A DNA stretch of 42,178 nucleotides from Deltaproteobacteria bacterium (GCA_024639185.1 JAHEIW010000024.1:1-42178); one strand, 5' to 3'. Positions 14,869 through 24,679 are shown, counted from the first letter of the stretch. Numbers and translations are program-made. The notes: generated by a model not told the origin, from the letters alone.

Positions 14869-15546
14869 TTACTGAGTCCCCAGTAATAAGTCCAGCAACG
14901 GGCCCAATAAAAAAGACATCAGCCGGCCCAGCGGCCCGGTGATCAGCAGTACAAATATGATAATCATGCCAAAGCGTTCCAGACGCGCGTAAGGTCTTCT
15001 TAGCGATTCAGGCAGGAGCATAAGGGCAATACGGCTGCCGTCCAGCGGCGGAATGGGAATCAGGTTAAACAGGGCCAGCACACAGTTGATGATCACACTG
15101 TATGTCAGTAGCTGTAAGACAATGACTGCCGGCAGCTCCAGCTGTGTCTGCGCCCATAAGTCCTCTGTGGTTGAGAGCATCCGGAAAAGCACTGCCGAGC
15201 CAACTGCCAAAATCATATTCGTCAATACACCGGCGGCTGCAACCCATATCGTTCCTTTGCGAACATCGCGCAAATTGGCGAAATTAACCGGCACCGGTTT
15301 GGCATAACCGAAAAGGACCGGCGAGCCGCTCAGCTTTAAGGCCACCGGCAAAAGAAATGATCCGAATACATCAAGATGTTTTATCGGATTTAACGTCAAC
15401 CGACCGGCCTGGCGGGCGGTTGGATCACCCATTCTATCGGCCACATATCCATGCGCCAATTCGTGCAATACAACCGCAACGACCAGCGGCAGAATCATCA
15501 GAATAAATTGAACAACGGCAAAATTACGGAACATAATTTCTGGCAA
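14869..15546 (-). CDS. Site-2 protease family (M50) membrane metalloprotease
   Basis: A 225-residue integral-membrane zinc protease of the small YwhC/M50 type. The catalytic HExxH motif is in VVLHELAHGYVADRMGDPTA (first transmembrane segment). A second zinc ligand is expected in the later NLIPIPPLDGSRI (N-P-x2-DG), which is present. Four to six hydrophobic segments are visible and there is no PDZ domain, unlike RseP. The substrate is unknown. The start overlaps the 3' end of the DHH/CBS/nucleotidyltransferase gene by 23 bp (ATG 15546; ATG 15534 gives an 11-bp overlap), so the two are translationally coupled. Confidence 0.92.
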   Translation of the reverse strand: MPEIMFRNFAVVQFILMILPLVVAVVLHELAHGYVADRMGDPTARQAGRLTLNPIKHLDVFGSFLLPVALKLSGSPVLFGYAKPVPVNFANLRDVRKGTIWVAAAGVLTNMILAVGSAVLFRMLSTTEDLWAQTQLELPAVIVLQLLTYSVIINCVLALFNLIPIPPLDGSRIALMLLPESLRRPYARLERFGMIIIFVLLITGPLGRLMSFLLGPLLDLLLGTQ

Positions 15547-18196
15547 AATCCAGTTCGTCTTTTTTTGTTTTGAGCTCGCCGTTTAATTTGGCATCCAGTG
15601 TCGCCTTAAAAATTTCCCGATAAATCGGTCCGGGCTCCACACCGATGTTTATCAGATCCTTACCTCTGATAGACACCTCAATCTTGCGCAGACCGGTATA
15701 ATAATAAGAAATGGCTTTTTTGACATTATTGTTCCGGGTGATGGCCATCATGAACAAGATCAACTCGGTTCGAAATTCAGAAAGCCTGCGATAAAGAGCG
15801 CTGTTGGACAGCGGCAGATGGCGCGTCAACTCCAGTACCGCATTTTCGGCCGCAAAGCGTTCATTACAAAACATTTTGCGGTAGTACGGTGCCAGCTCAA
15901 AACGATCGCATATTTCTTGTGATCGTTGCGGGTCGCAGGAATGTATCAGGGCCAAAAAATAAACGACCCACTTCATATAGGATTCATCCAAAAAAAGCAA
16001 ATCATGCCAGGCCAGCGCCTGTTTGGCTGAATTTAATATGGATTTCAAATGATTGTCGACCTCAATCGATGGGTGAATGAACGTCAGCAAATCAAGTTCA
16101 TTGAGCCTGATAATTGCCGGCAACGGGTTGTCTTCCTGCAAGATTTGTTTCAGCTCGGTGAGCACCCGCCGTCCGCTGAGACCCCTAAAAAAGCCCATGT
16201 TGACTGCATTTTTGATAAGTCGATGCGTTAATTTGCCGATGGTAAATCCAAAACGCTGCTCAAATCGAATGGCCCGAAATACCCGGGTGGGATCTTCGAC
16301 AAAACTCAGGTTGTGCAATACGCGAATGATTTTTTCTTTTAAATCTTTACGTGCGGAGAAAAAGTCGATCAGGGTACCGAATTTTTCACTATTTAACTGA
16401 ATCGCCAGGGTATTAATGGTAAAGTCCCGCCGGAAAAGATCCAGTTTTATGGAACTCATCTCAACAATCGGCAGCGCGGCCGGAAACTTATAATACTCCA
16501 ATCTGGCAGAGGCGATATCAATTTTAAATCCATCCTCAAAAATGATCACGGCTGTGCCAAACTTTTCGTAGGTGTGGATGCGTGCTTTTTGCAATTTGGC
16601 ATAAGTTTTGGCAAAGGCAATTCCGTCTCCTTCGATGACAATATCAATATCTTCATCAGGGCGATAAAGAAACAGATCGCGCACAAATCCGCCCACCACA
16701 TAAGCGCCGTATCCGCATTCATCAGCGACTTCGCCAATGGTCTTAAGGATATTTAACAAACGCTTTGCGAGTCTTTCTCGCATGAATTTAACGACATTGC
16801 GGGTTTGGGCATGGGTGGGTTCCCGCAAAGGATCTGGCACACCGGTGGCATCTTTTTTAGACTGGCGAACCAGGATATTGAGCAGGTCGGTTCGGGTGAT
16901 GACGCCGGCAATTTTGGAGTTGGCGATCACCGGTAAAACACGCTGTTTGTTTTCAATGATTTTTTCCTGCACCTCGTTCAGATCGGCTTCAGGTTCAACG
17001 GTCGCAAATTCAGTGGTCATGTATTCTGCTACCTGAACCGCTTCCAGCTTATGATACAAAACTTTTTCGATCACCTGCCGTGTAATATAGCCACACAGCC
17101 TTTCTTGTTCATCAGTGTTTTCAATCACCAAAAGGGCGTTGATATTATAGCGGGTCAATAAATCGTTGGCCTCTCTGCACGATACATCGTTTGAAACGGT
17201 AATAGCCGGTGAAGACATCAGGTTTTTGGCCTGACGTTGGGCTTTGACCTTGTCGTACAGAATCTCGACAAGTTTGTTTTCAACCTGTGCCAGGGTATCA
17301 CCCTTTATGGATGCAGAGGCGGCATACGCGTGACCGCCTCCACCTAAAGGGCTTATTACACTGCCCACATCAACATCATTATTTCGACTGCGGGCAACGA
17401 CGTAAATTTTATCTTCCATCCGGCCGATCGCAAAGAGGGCGTCCAGATTTTCCATCTTGAGCATTTTTTGAACTAAAAACGCGAAATCCGGCATATATTT
17501 TTCTGTGGTTACGGTCGTGACGACCACATCGACGCCATTGACATTATAGCGCGTTGCGGATTGAATCATGTCATTTAACAAACCAACCTGCTCAGGGCTT
17601 AACTCTCTGGCAATTAGATCTGAAACCACATTTAGATTTGCCCCCTTAGACAGCAAAAAGGCGGCAGCTTTAAAATCCTGTTCTGTTGTGGATGGGAATG
17701 TAAATGAGCCGGTATCCTCATAAATTCCCAGGCACATGATGGTGGCTTCATCCGCACTGATGTCAATGCCCTTTTCAGCAATAATCTCGGTAAGCAATGT
17801 CACGTTAGCCCCGCTCATGCGAGAAACCTCGACGCTGCCCTTAATATCTCTGTCCGTAGCCGGGTGGTGATCATAGACGTGAATATCAATATCTTTGCGT
17901 TTTAACAGTTTGGCCAGCTTCCCGATGCGTCTTGCCTGGCGGGTATCGACCAGCACCAGCCGGGTGACCTTGCCAAAATCTATATGACCGATGTCAGCCA
18001 TGTTAAACAGGTAGGCCATTGAATCGATAAAAAAATTCTTCAGGTTTTTTTCTTGAGAACCTGGAAATACCACCAGCGCCTCCGGGTAGAGCTTTTGCGC
18101 CGCCAGCATGGAGGCCAATGCATCGAAATCCGCATTTACATGGGTGGTAATAACGGTCAGGCCATTCGTTTTTTTAGGTGGGTGTCTGGACGCCAT
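15524..18196 (-). CDS. DHH/DHHA1-CBS-CBS-tRNA nucleotidyltransferase multidomain protein
   Basis: An 890-residue fusion. Residues 14-170 are a DHH phosphoesterase domain (THVNADFDALAS; DHH at 109-111) and 215-310 a DHHA1 domain with GGGGH at 285-289. Residues 325-445 hold two CBS domains. From about 480 there is a class II tRNA nucleotidyltransferase head: GG at 502-503, the catalytic carboxylates in EDIDIV (D516, D518), and RRDFTINTLAIQ (589-600). DPTRVFRAIRFEQRFGF begins the ATP/CTP-selecting neck and RNA-binding part. This architecture is known from deltaproteobacteria and relatives; some homologues are A-adding enzymes of a split CCA system. Whether this one adds A only or the full CCA cannot be told. 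A likely promoter lies at 18354-18383. Confidence 0.92.
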   Translation of the reverse strand: MASRHPPKKTNGLTVITTHVNADFDALASMLAAQKLYPEALVVFPGSQEKNLKNFFIDSMAYLFNMADIGHIDFGKVTRLVLVDTRQARRIGKLAKLLKRKDIDIHVYDHHPATDRDIKGSVEVSRMSGANVTLLTEIIAEKGIDISADEATIMCLGIYEDTGSFTFPSTTEQDFKAAAFLLSKGANLNVVSDLIARELSPEQVGLLNDMIQSATRYNVNGVDVVVTTVTTEKYMPDFAFLVQKMLKMENLDALFAIGRMEDKIYVVARSRNNDVDVGSVISPLGGGGHAYAASASIKGDTLAQVENKLVEILYDKVKAQRQAKNLMSSPAITVSNDVSCREANDLLTRYNINALLVIENTDEQERLCGYITRQVIEKVLYHKLEAVQVAEYMTTEFATVEPEADLNEVQEKIIENKQRVLPVIANSKIAGVITRTDLLNILVRQSKKDATGVPDPLREPTHAQTRNVVKFMRERLAKRLLNILKTIGEVADECGYGAYVVGGFVRDLFLYRPDEDIDIVIEGDGIAFAKTYAKLQKARIHTYEKFGTAVIIFEDGFKIDIASARLEYYKFPAALPIVEMSSIKLDLFRRDFTINTLAIQLNSEKFGTLIDFFSARKDLKEKIIRVLHNLSFVEDPTRVFRAIRFEQRFGFTIGKLTHRLIKNAVNMGFFRGLSGRRVLTELKQILQEDNPLPAIIRLNELDLLTFIHPSIEVDNHLKSILNSAKQALAWHDLLFLDESYMKWVVYFLALIHSCDPQRSQEICDRFELAPYYRKMFCNERFAAENAVLELTRHLPLSNSALYRRLSEFRTELILFMMAITRNNNVKKAISYYYTGLRKIEVSIRGKDLINIGVEPGPIYREIFKATLDAKLNGELKTKKDELDFARNYVP

Positions 18197-18353
18197 CTGT
18201 TCGGTATTGGTTTTTAGTGGTTAGTGTTTGGTATTTGAAAATGAGTGTATTGCGCTTGACCGCCTCTTTAAATGATAGCATTGCATGCGCTTTATACGAA
18301 ACCCGAAACACAACCCCCAAAATTCATGATAAAACGCGTTCATTTTCGATTTT

Positions 18354-18383
18354 ATCATATTTAAGTTGCTGAAAATAAATCAA
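18354..18383 (-). promoter_or_regulatory. Predicted sigma70-type promoter toward the DHH/CBS gene
   Basis: On the minus strand TTGATT (complement of 18378-18383) and TATGAT (complement of 18354-18359) are 18 bp apart. Transcription would run into the gene starting at 18196, giving a leader of roughly 150 nt. Confidence 0.45.
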
Positions 18384-18457
18384 ATTTTAATTGTACCGAC
18401 CGTATCACAATTGTGCTTGGATTGCCAATGTGAATTGACGATGTATCCGTTGATTTA

Positions 18458-18486
18458 TTGACAACTATTTGAAATCGTTGTAATAT
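18458..18486 (+). promoter_or_regulatory. Strong predicted sigma70 promoter upstream of pilC
   Basis: A consensus TTGACA (18458-18463) and TAATAT (18481-18486) are separated by exactly 17 bp, the best promoter match I see in the window. Initiation near 18493 would produce an untranslated leader of about 350 nt before pilC, or a separate small RNA. Confidence 0.65.
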
Positions 18487-18846
18487 TAACAATAATCATC
18501 TTTATTTGCAAGCTAAGGTTGTTGTGCACAGCGAGTGGTCTGCGCGCCGGATGCCCTCAAGCCGAGCTATAGGCGCATTGCTGGCAATAAAAATCTTAAG
18601 TATCTGTCAAAATACGCCGATATACATTCTGCAACTCAGTTTGCTCGACTTCGGTCTACAACTTACACGGTCTGCCGATTTGGCGGATTGAGCATTGGTC
18701 TGTCTCGGGTATCATTAACATCTAATACCTATTTGTTGGTTCTGAGTTGTCAAATATGATAATAAATAAGATGGAACCACTGGTTTCTGATGATTTAAAT
18801 AAACCCTTTTGGGCTCGGATTGCTTTTAATACATGGAGGCTTGATC
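18487..18846 (+). other. Long untranslated leader or candidate non-coding RNA before pilC
   Basis: About 350 nt lie between a strong promoter and the pilC ATG. Open frames here are short and lack ribosome sites. Several small hairpins are possible (for example TCTGCC/GGCGGA near 18675-18690), but there is no T-tract terminator. I looked for features of c-di-GMP (GEMM), 6S, SRP, RNase P and tmRNA and did not recognise any. Its function is unknown; it could be a 5' UTR regulatory element. Confidence 0.35.
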
Positions 18847-20058
18847 ATGCCAGTTTATCAATGGGTAGGTACCAATAAGAAGAATGAAACCCGCAAAGGC
18901 GAAATGGAAGCTGCAAATGAAGCCATTGTGCGATCGAATCTGGTTCGACTTCGCATACGGCCGACGAAAATAAAAAAGAAACCCAAAGATTTGTTCGAAA
19001 ATGTGTCCTGGTTGCAGCCCAAGGTCAAAGAAAAGGATATCATTCTTTTTGCCCGTCAGTTCTCAACGATGATCGATGCGGGGCTACCCATTATCCAGTG
19101 CCTTGAAATACTCCATACTCAGCAAGGTAATAAGACCTTCAAGGGAATGATCAAAGAAATCAAAGAAAAGGTTGAAGGCGGTGCCACTCTGGCCGAGGCA
19201 CTCAAGCAATTTCCCAAACACTTTGATGATCTTTTTGTAAATATGATCGCAGCCGGTGAAGCCGGCGGTATCCTGGACGCCATTTTAAGGCGTCTGGCTG
19301 CTTACATGGAAAAGGCCGCCAGACTTAAATCCCAGGTGAAAGGCGCAATGACCTATCCCATCGTAACCCTGGTCATTGCCGTCGTCGTTTTGGCCGTTAT
19401 TTTGGTATTTGTCATTCCGGTTTTTGAAGAAATGTTTGCCGATTTTGGTGGTCAATTGCCATTGCCCACCCAAATTGTCGTTGCAGCCAGCGAGATCGTC
19501 AAGAGTAAAATTATCTACATCATTATCGCACTCATCATTTTCGCGTTTGCTTTCAGAAAAGCGTATGCCACCGAAAAAGGGCAGGATATGGTTGATGACC
19601 TTGTCCTTAAAATTCCGGTGTTCGGCGAACTGTTGCGCAAAGTGGCCGTCGCTAAATTTACCCGAACCATGGGCACCATGCTTGCCAGCGGGGTGGCTAT
19701 CCTGGAAGCGCTAGATATTGTTGCCAAGACATCCGGAAACCGGACGATTGAAAAGGCCATATACGATGTTCGCTCCGGTATTGCTGAAGGTCGTACCATG
19801 GCAGACCCTCTGCAAGAAAGCGGTGTATTTCCGGCGATGGTGTGCCAGATGATTGGGGTCGGTGAATCCACCGGCGCGCTGGACGCCATGCTGGAAAAAA
19901 TTGCCGACTTTTATGATGAGGAAGTCGACCAGGCCGTTGAAAATTTGACCGCACTGATTGAGCCGTTTATGCTCGTATTCCTGGGAGCAACAATCGGTGG
20001 GCTGGTGGTGGCCATGTATCTGCCGATATTTAAGATGGCCGGAGCCATTTCACAATAA
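18847..20058 (+). CDS. pilC: Type IV pilus inner-membrane platform protein PilC
   Basis: A 403-residue type II secretion/type IV pilus F-family protein that couples the assembly and retraction ATPases to the growing pilus. The N-terminus MPVYQWVGTN followed by the Lys-rich KIKKKPKD is typical of PilC. Two T2SSF domains occur, at about residues 65-190 (ARQFSTMIDAGLPIIQCLEIL; FPKHFDDLFVNMIAAGEAGG) and 270-395 (FTRTMGTMLASGVAILEALDIV; FPAMVCQMIGVGESTGALD). Each is followed by hydrophobic helices. The start at 18847 is set by TGGAGG; an upstream in-frame ATG at 18820 lacks one. pilB and pilT are not adjacent, so it is detached from the usual pilBTC order. Confidence 0.94.
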   Translation: MPVYQWVGTNKKNETRKGEMEAANEAIVRSNLVRLRIRPTKIKKKPKDLFENVSWLQPKVKEKDIILFARQFSTMIDAGLPIIQCLEILHTQQGNKTFKGMIKEIKEKVEGGATLAEALKQFPKHFDDLFVNMIAAGEAGGILDAILRRLAAYMEKAARLKSQVKGAMTYPIVTLVIAVVVLAVILVFVIPVFEEMFADFGGQLPLPTQIVVAASEIVKSKIIYIIIALIIFAFAFRKAYATEKGQDMVDDLVLKIPVFGELLRKVAVAKFTRTMGTMLASGVAILEALDIVAKTSGNRTIEKAIYDVRSGIAEGRTMADPLQESGVFPAMVCQMIGVGESTGALDAMLEKIADFYDEEVDQAVENLTALIEPFMLVFLGATIGGLVVAMYLPIFKMAGAISQ

Positions 20059-20233
20059 TATTGCCGGCCCGTTCAAACCGTTAACCCGGACATCTCTCTT
20101 TTTAATAGCGCCCGTTTGGCGAATACCTTTCTTCTATGATATGGCTTGGTCAAGCGCCTTGGCTTCCCTATGGCCCGTTTCGGAGGATGTCAAATCCCCA
20201 AAAACGCCTTTCAAGATATTCATTTGTTGAAGC

Positions 20234-21517
20234 ATGCCTGAATTAGACGATAGAACAAAAATCAAGTGGATGATATCCATACGCATCCTGTTTTCCGTCC
20301 TCTTGCTGGGTTCCGCCATCATACAGCAGATGGGGAAAAATGCCACTCCCATGGACAGGTCCTTGTTGGTTCTTTACGGTCTTATTGCTGCTATATTGCT
20401 TTTGTCAATTGTTTACAGCACATTTGTCAAACGCGTTAAAAACATCGTTCTTTTTGCATCTATTCAAACCGGTATTGATACGGTTTTTGTAACGCTCATT
20501 GTTTTTTTAACCGGCGGTTTTATCAGTGTATTCTCTTTTCTGTATCTGGTCGTCATTATTTATGCAAGCATGTTGCTCCCCATGTGGGGGGCGATGGTCA
20601 TTGCGGCGCTCTGCAGTCTGCAGTTCGGGGTCCTGATTGAACTGGAATATTTCGGTTTTCTGAGTCCGATTGGCAACAATGGCAATCTACTGGCGACCGC
20701 TTTTGACTGGAGCCAGATATTTTTAAAATTGATCATTACAATGACGGCCTGTTTTGCGGTGGCATTTTTGAGCAGTTTGCTTTCTGAGCAGACCCGCAAA
20801 ACCAAAGAAGAATTGCGCACCATGGAAGGTCACGTCAAGCGGGTTGAGAAAATGGCCGCCATCGGGGAGATGGCTGCTGGTTTGGCCCACGAAATTAAAA
20901 ATCCGCTGGCGGCATTGACGGGGTCCATCCAGCTGTTGCAAGAAGACATGCGTTATGATTCTGATCAGGCCCGCTTGATGCAAATCATTTTGCGGGAAGC
21001 CGATCGTTTGAGTTCGCTGGCCAGTAGTTTTCTCTTTTATGCCCGCCCGCCTGCAGGAAAGGTTGAACCCATAGATCTCAGCCGGGCGTTACTTGAAATT
21101 GTTGAATTATTTGAGGTCGACAGTTCCAGTAACGGACGCGTTAAAACAAACAAAAATATTTCCTCCGATGTATGGATTACAATGGATCCCGGTCATCTTC
21201 ATCAAATTCTGTGGAATCTGTTGCTAAATGCGGCTGAAGCCATAGATGGAGACGGTAACATCGAAATTGAAATGTTTCCCATTAAAAACAAGTACGCCTG
21301 TGTCAAAATCAGCGATAACGGATGCGGCATATCCGCTGAATCGTTAAAGACGATTTTTGACCCATTTTTTACCACCAAACCCACTGGGACCGGCTTGGGC
21401 TTATCGATTGTTCACCGAATACTTGAGACTTATAATGCGCTGTTAAACGTCGAAAGTCAGCTCAATAAAGGCACCACCGTTACCTTACACTTCAAACAGA
21501 TTGACCCTCCGGGCTAA
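20234..21517 (+). CDS. PilS-like sensor histidine kinase
   Basis: A 427-residue membrane histidine kinase. The first about 180 residues contain roughly six transmembrane helices without a large periplasmic loop, as in PilS. The dimerisation/phosphoacceptor motif is GEMAAGLAHEIKNPLAAL. The ATP-binding domain has the N box LWNLLLNAAEAI, the G1 box DNGCGIS and the G2 box GTGLGLSIVHRI. It follows pilC by 175 bp on the same strand, which supports a pilus-related role. The cognate NtrC-type regulator (PilR) that normally follows PilS is absent; lysS comes next. The named role is inference; histidine kinase identity is firm. Confidence 0.88.
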   Translation: MPELDDRTKIKWMISIRILFSVLLLGSAIIQQMGKNATPMDRSLLVLYGLIAAILLLSIVYSTFVKRVKNIVLFASIQTGIDTVFVTLIVFLTGGFISVFSFLYLVVIIYASMLLPMWGAMVIAALCSLQFGVLIELEYFGFLSPIGNNGNLLATAFDWSQIFLKLIITMTACFAVAFLSSLLSEQTRKTKEELRTMEGHVKRVEKMAAIGEMAAGLAHEIKNPLAALTGSIQLLQEDMRYDSDQARLMQIILREADRLSSLASSFLFYARPPAGKVEPIDLSRALLEIVELFEVDSSSNGRVKTNKNISSDVWITMDPGHLHQILWNLLLNAAEAIDGDGNIEIEMFPIKNKYACVKISDNGCGISAESLKTIFDPFFTTKPTGTGLGLSIVHRILETYNALLNVESQLNKGTTVTLHFKQIDPPG

Positions 21518-21773
21518 CCGACCCTGTACCTGCCGAACTCGGTCTTGACAGCGACCGGTAAAATACGATACGAAAATCAGTTTATATCAATAAATATCAT
21601 TGATTTTCACTATTCGTGCGCCGATGGTTTGACGTCGACACACATAAACCCCATCAGGCGCAAATTTACACCCAACAGCCAAACCCCTGTGCGGATGGAA
21701 TCGCTTCCGTCCGGTATCGGCGGTCTGTCGTTTTTTTGACAACCCCTATAAACCTATTTGCTGATGGTTATAA

Positions 21774-23255
21774 ATGATGGAAAAAACCAGCGAGCTCCTG
21801 CAAAAAAGAAAAGCCAAGTATAATACGCTCAAAGAAAGTAATCTACAGCTTTTCCCAAACGACTTTCGGGTATCGCACACCATAAACGAAATTAAAACGT
21901 TGGTAGAAAAAACGCCCGAAACGCTAAAAGCAGATTCCCCCACTTTTACCGTTGCCGGTCGCATGGTGGCCATAAACCGGTTTGGAAAATCCACCTTTAT
22001 CCGTTTTCGTGACCGCAGCGGACAGCTGCAGGCATATATTCGTAAGGATCAAATCGGTGATGAGGCCTATCAGCTGTTCAAGCAGCTGGATATCGGAGAT
22101 TTTGTGGGTCTTGAAGGTGAGATGTTTCAAACTAAAACCGGTGAATGGACGCTGCTGGCCAAGGATTTGAGACTGCTTTGCAAGACCATCCGGCCATTAC
22201 CGGAAAAATTTCACGGCCTCAAAGATCCCGAAAAACGCTATCGTCAGCGATATCTGGACCTGATAATGAACGCCGACGTCAGAAGGCTGTTTATCCAGCG
22301 CAGCCGCATCATTCAAGAGATTCGAAATTTTTTTCTGAAGCATGATTTTTTAGAGGTTGAAACACCAATGATGCAACCCATTCCGGGTGGTGCTGAAGCT
22401 GAACCTTTTGTGACCCATCACAACGCACTGGGCATGGATCTGTATTTACGCATTGCACCTGAACTGTATTTAAAGCGACTGGTGATTGGCGGGCTGGAAA
22501 GGGTTTTTGAAATCAACCGCAGCTTCAGAAATGAAGGTATCTCCACCCAGCATAATCCCGAATTTACCATGCTTGAGTTTTATCAGGCGTACGCGACTTT
22601 TACCGATCTGATGGATTTAACCGAGCACCTCTTCTCTAAGGTGGCGCAGGCAATAAGCGGTTCTACAACCATCTCCTATCAAGGCGATACGATTGAGTTG
22701 GCTGGCCCCTGGCGCCGATTAACCCTGAAAAAGGCGCTGGTGGATATCGGTGGCCTCGAGTCGGCGTTATTAAACGATAAAGACGCGCTATTGAAATTTG
22801 CAGCCCAAAGTGGGATCCAAATTACAAAAACCGGCCGCTTGGGAAAGATCATTACTAAGTTGTTTGATAATCTGGTAGAACCCAAACTCATTCAGCCCAC
22901 TTTTATTACCGGTTATCCGGTTGAAGTTTCACCGTTGTCCCGTCGCAGCGAGCAGGAACCTGAAATTACCGACCGCTTTGAGCTATTCATCGGCGGTCGG
23001 GAAATTGCCAACGGGTTTTCTGAACTCAATGATCCGGTTGATCAGCAAGAACGCTTCAGCCGGCAGGTTGAAAGTCGAGCAGCCGGAGATCAAGGTGCAC
23101 ATCTGATGGACAACGATTATATTGAAGCCTTAGAATATGGCCTTCCGCCGACTGCGGGTGAGGGTATCGGTATCGATCGATTGGTTATGCTGCTGACCGA
23201 TGCCGATTCAATTCGCGAGGTCATCCTTTTTCCGCATATGAAACCCAGGGATTAG
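21774..23255 (+). CDS. lysS: Lysyl-tRNA synthetase (class II)
   Basis: A 493-residue class II LysRS. The N-terminal OB-fold anticodon-binding domain covers about residues 60-170 (VAGRMVAINRFGKSTFIRF). The catalytic domain carries motif 1 (IIQEIRNFFLKHDFLEVETP), motif 2 (SFRNEGISTQHNPEF) and motif 3 (GEGIGIDRLVMLL). The lysine-site block (DRFELFIGGREIANGFSE) is intact. Length is normal. It heads a plus-strand run with lolC, lolD and bamA, an order often seen in Desulfobacterota. Confidence 0.97.
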   Translation: MMEKTSELLQKRKAKYNTLKESNLQLFPNDFRVSHTINEIKTLVEKTPETLKADSPTFTVAGRMVAINRFGKSTFIRFRDRSGQLQAYIRKDQIGDEAYQLFKQLDIGDFVGLEGEMFQTKTGEWTLLAKDLRLLCKTIRPLPEKFHGLKDPEKRYRQRYLDLIMNADVRRLFIQRSRIIQEIRNFFLKHDFLEVETPMMQPIPGGAEAEPFVTHHNALGMDLYLRIAPELYLKRLVIGGLERVFEINRSFRNEGISTQHNPEFTMLEFYQAYATFTDLMDLTEHLFSKVAQAISGSTTISYQGDTIELAGPWRRLTLKKALVDIGGLESALLNDKDALLKFAAQSGIQITKTGRLGKIITKLFDNLVEPKLIQPTFITGYPVEVSPLSRRSEQEPEITDRFELFIGGREIANGFSELNDPVDQQERFSRQVESRAAGDQGAHLMDNDYIEALEYGLPPTAGEGIGIDRLVMLLTDADSIREVILFPHMKPRD

Positions 23256-23440
23256 GTGACCGGTTTGAGTTGTCATGGAAGGCCTTAAATTAAAAAATGA
23301 TACAGTGATATTGAATTTGGCGGAATCGCAATGTAGACTTTAAGCACAAAATCAGCGCCTATATAGAAAATAATCAGAATCCGACTATCGTTTGGGTGCT
23401 GTTACCAAAAACGCAACAGGTATACAACCATTCCACATCC

Positions 23441-24679
23441 ATGTCCTTTGAATCATATATCGGTCGCCGTTATCTGAGGGCCAAACAAAAGCAGGCCTTT
23501 GTTTCACTGATTACCATTTTATCCATTGCCGGCGTGATGGTAGGGGTGATGGCTTTGATCGTCGTGATTGCCGTGATGACCGGCTTTGATGCTGATCTTA
23601 AAGCACGGATTCTGGGCGGACAATCCCAGGTTATGCTGATGCGACATGGCGGCCAATTTAAAGATTACCGTGCGGTGTTGGACACGGTAAAGAAAACAAC
23701 GGGCGTGGAGGCGGCAACGCCGTTTATTGTCACCCAGGCCATGCTGCGCTCCAAATCCGGTGCCGCCGGCGTCGTTATCCGCGGAATCGATCCAGCGACT
23801 GCCGGAAGTGTGATGCCCACGCTGGCGCAGGTAACGCTACCTTCTTTTGCATCGACCGATGCCGCCCGGCAGACGTCGCCTTCCGAACCCGGCATTGTGC
23901 TGGGCAAGGAATTGGCCCGCAATCTGGGGGTTATTGAAGGCGACCGGATATATCTTATTTCGGCTCACGGCATGCTGTCTCCGATCGGACACCTTCCGGC
24001 AATGAAGCAATTTAAGGTAACGGGCTTCTTTCAATCCGGCATGTATGAATATGATCAGACGTTTGCATTTATTCATATCAATGATGCTCAAAGAATGTTG
24101 CGCTTGGGTGATTCGGTTACCGGCATCGATATTCGGGTCGACGATATTTATGCGGCACGAACGATTGGCGAAAACATTATTTCTAAGCTTGGTTTTCCCT
24201 ACTGGGCGCGGGACTGGATGCAAATGAATCGAAATTTATTTCGGGCGCTCAAAATGGAGCGCTGGGTGATGGCCATCATTTTGGTTCTGATCGTTTTGGT
24301 GGCCGCATTCAACATTGCCAGCAGTTTAATTATGCTGGTGATGGGAAAAACGCGTGACATTGCCATCTTAAAAGCGATGGGCGCCACTAACAGGAGCATC
24401 CGAAAAATTTTTGTTTTTAACGGTATGGTCATCGGTGCCATCGGCACTTTTTTGGGATTGTGTTTGGGCCTTTTGCTTTGCTTCTTTCTCAAGCATTACG
24501 ATATCTATGAATTAACCGGTGATATCTATTACTTTACGACCACTCTGCCGGTTAAAGTCGAGATGCTTTGGGTTCTTGGAATCATATCAGCGGCTATGGT
24601 CATTTGTTTTCTGGCAACGCTCTATCCTGCGCGGCAGGCGGCCAAATTAGATCCAGTGGAGGCCATTCGCTATGGCTAA
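23441..24679 (+). CDS. lolC: Lipoprotein-releasing ABC transporter permease LolC/LolE
   Basis: A 412-residue permease of the LolCDE transporter, which extracts mature lipoproteins from the inner membrane for delivery toward the outer membrane. The family N-terminus FESYIGRRYLRAKQKQAF precedes transmembrane helix 1 (about 25-50). A large periplasmic MacB-type domain follows, then three C-terminal helices with the coupling region MGKTRDIAILKAMGATNRSI. The start is placed at 23441 (MSFESY); an earlier in-frame ATG at 23396 adds 15 non-conserved residues. Only one permease gene is present beside lolD, so the transporter may be a homodimer (LolF-like) or a second permease lies elsewhere. The 3' end overlaps lolD by 8 bp. 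Confidence 0.92.
   Translation: MSFESYIGRRYLRAKQKQAFVSLITILSIAGVMVGVMALIVVIAVMTGFDADLKARILGGQSQVMLMRHGGQFKDYRAVLDTVKKTTGVEAATPFIVTQAMLRSKSGAAGVVIRGIDPATAGSVMPTLAQVTLPSFASTDAARQTSPSEPGIVLGKELARNLGVIEGDRIYLISAHGMLSPIGHLPAMKQFKVTGFFQSGMYEYDQTFAFIHINDAQRMLRLGDSVTGIDIRVDDIYAARTIGENIISKLGFPYWARDWMQMNRNLFRALKMERWVMAIILVLIVLVAAFNIASSLIMLVMGKTRDIAILKAMGATNRSIRKIFVFNGMVIGAIGTFLGLCLGLLLCFFLKHYDIYELTGDIYYFTTTLPVKVEMLWVLGIISAAMVICFLATLYPARQAAKLDPVEAIRYG

Noticed and set aside
21543-21575. TTGACA before lysS as a promoter
   Set aside because: The region at 16-18 bp spacing gives only weak -10 matches (such as ATACGA).
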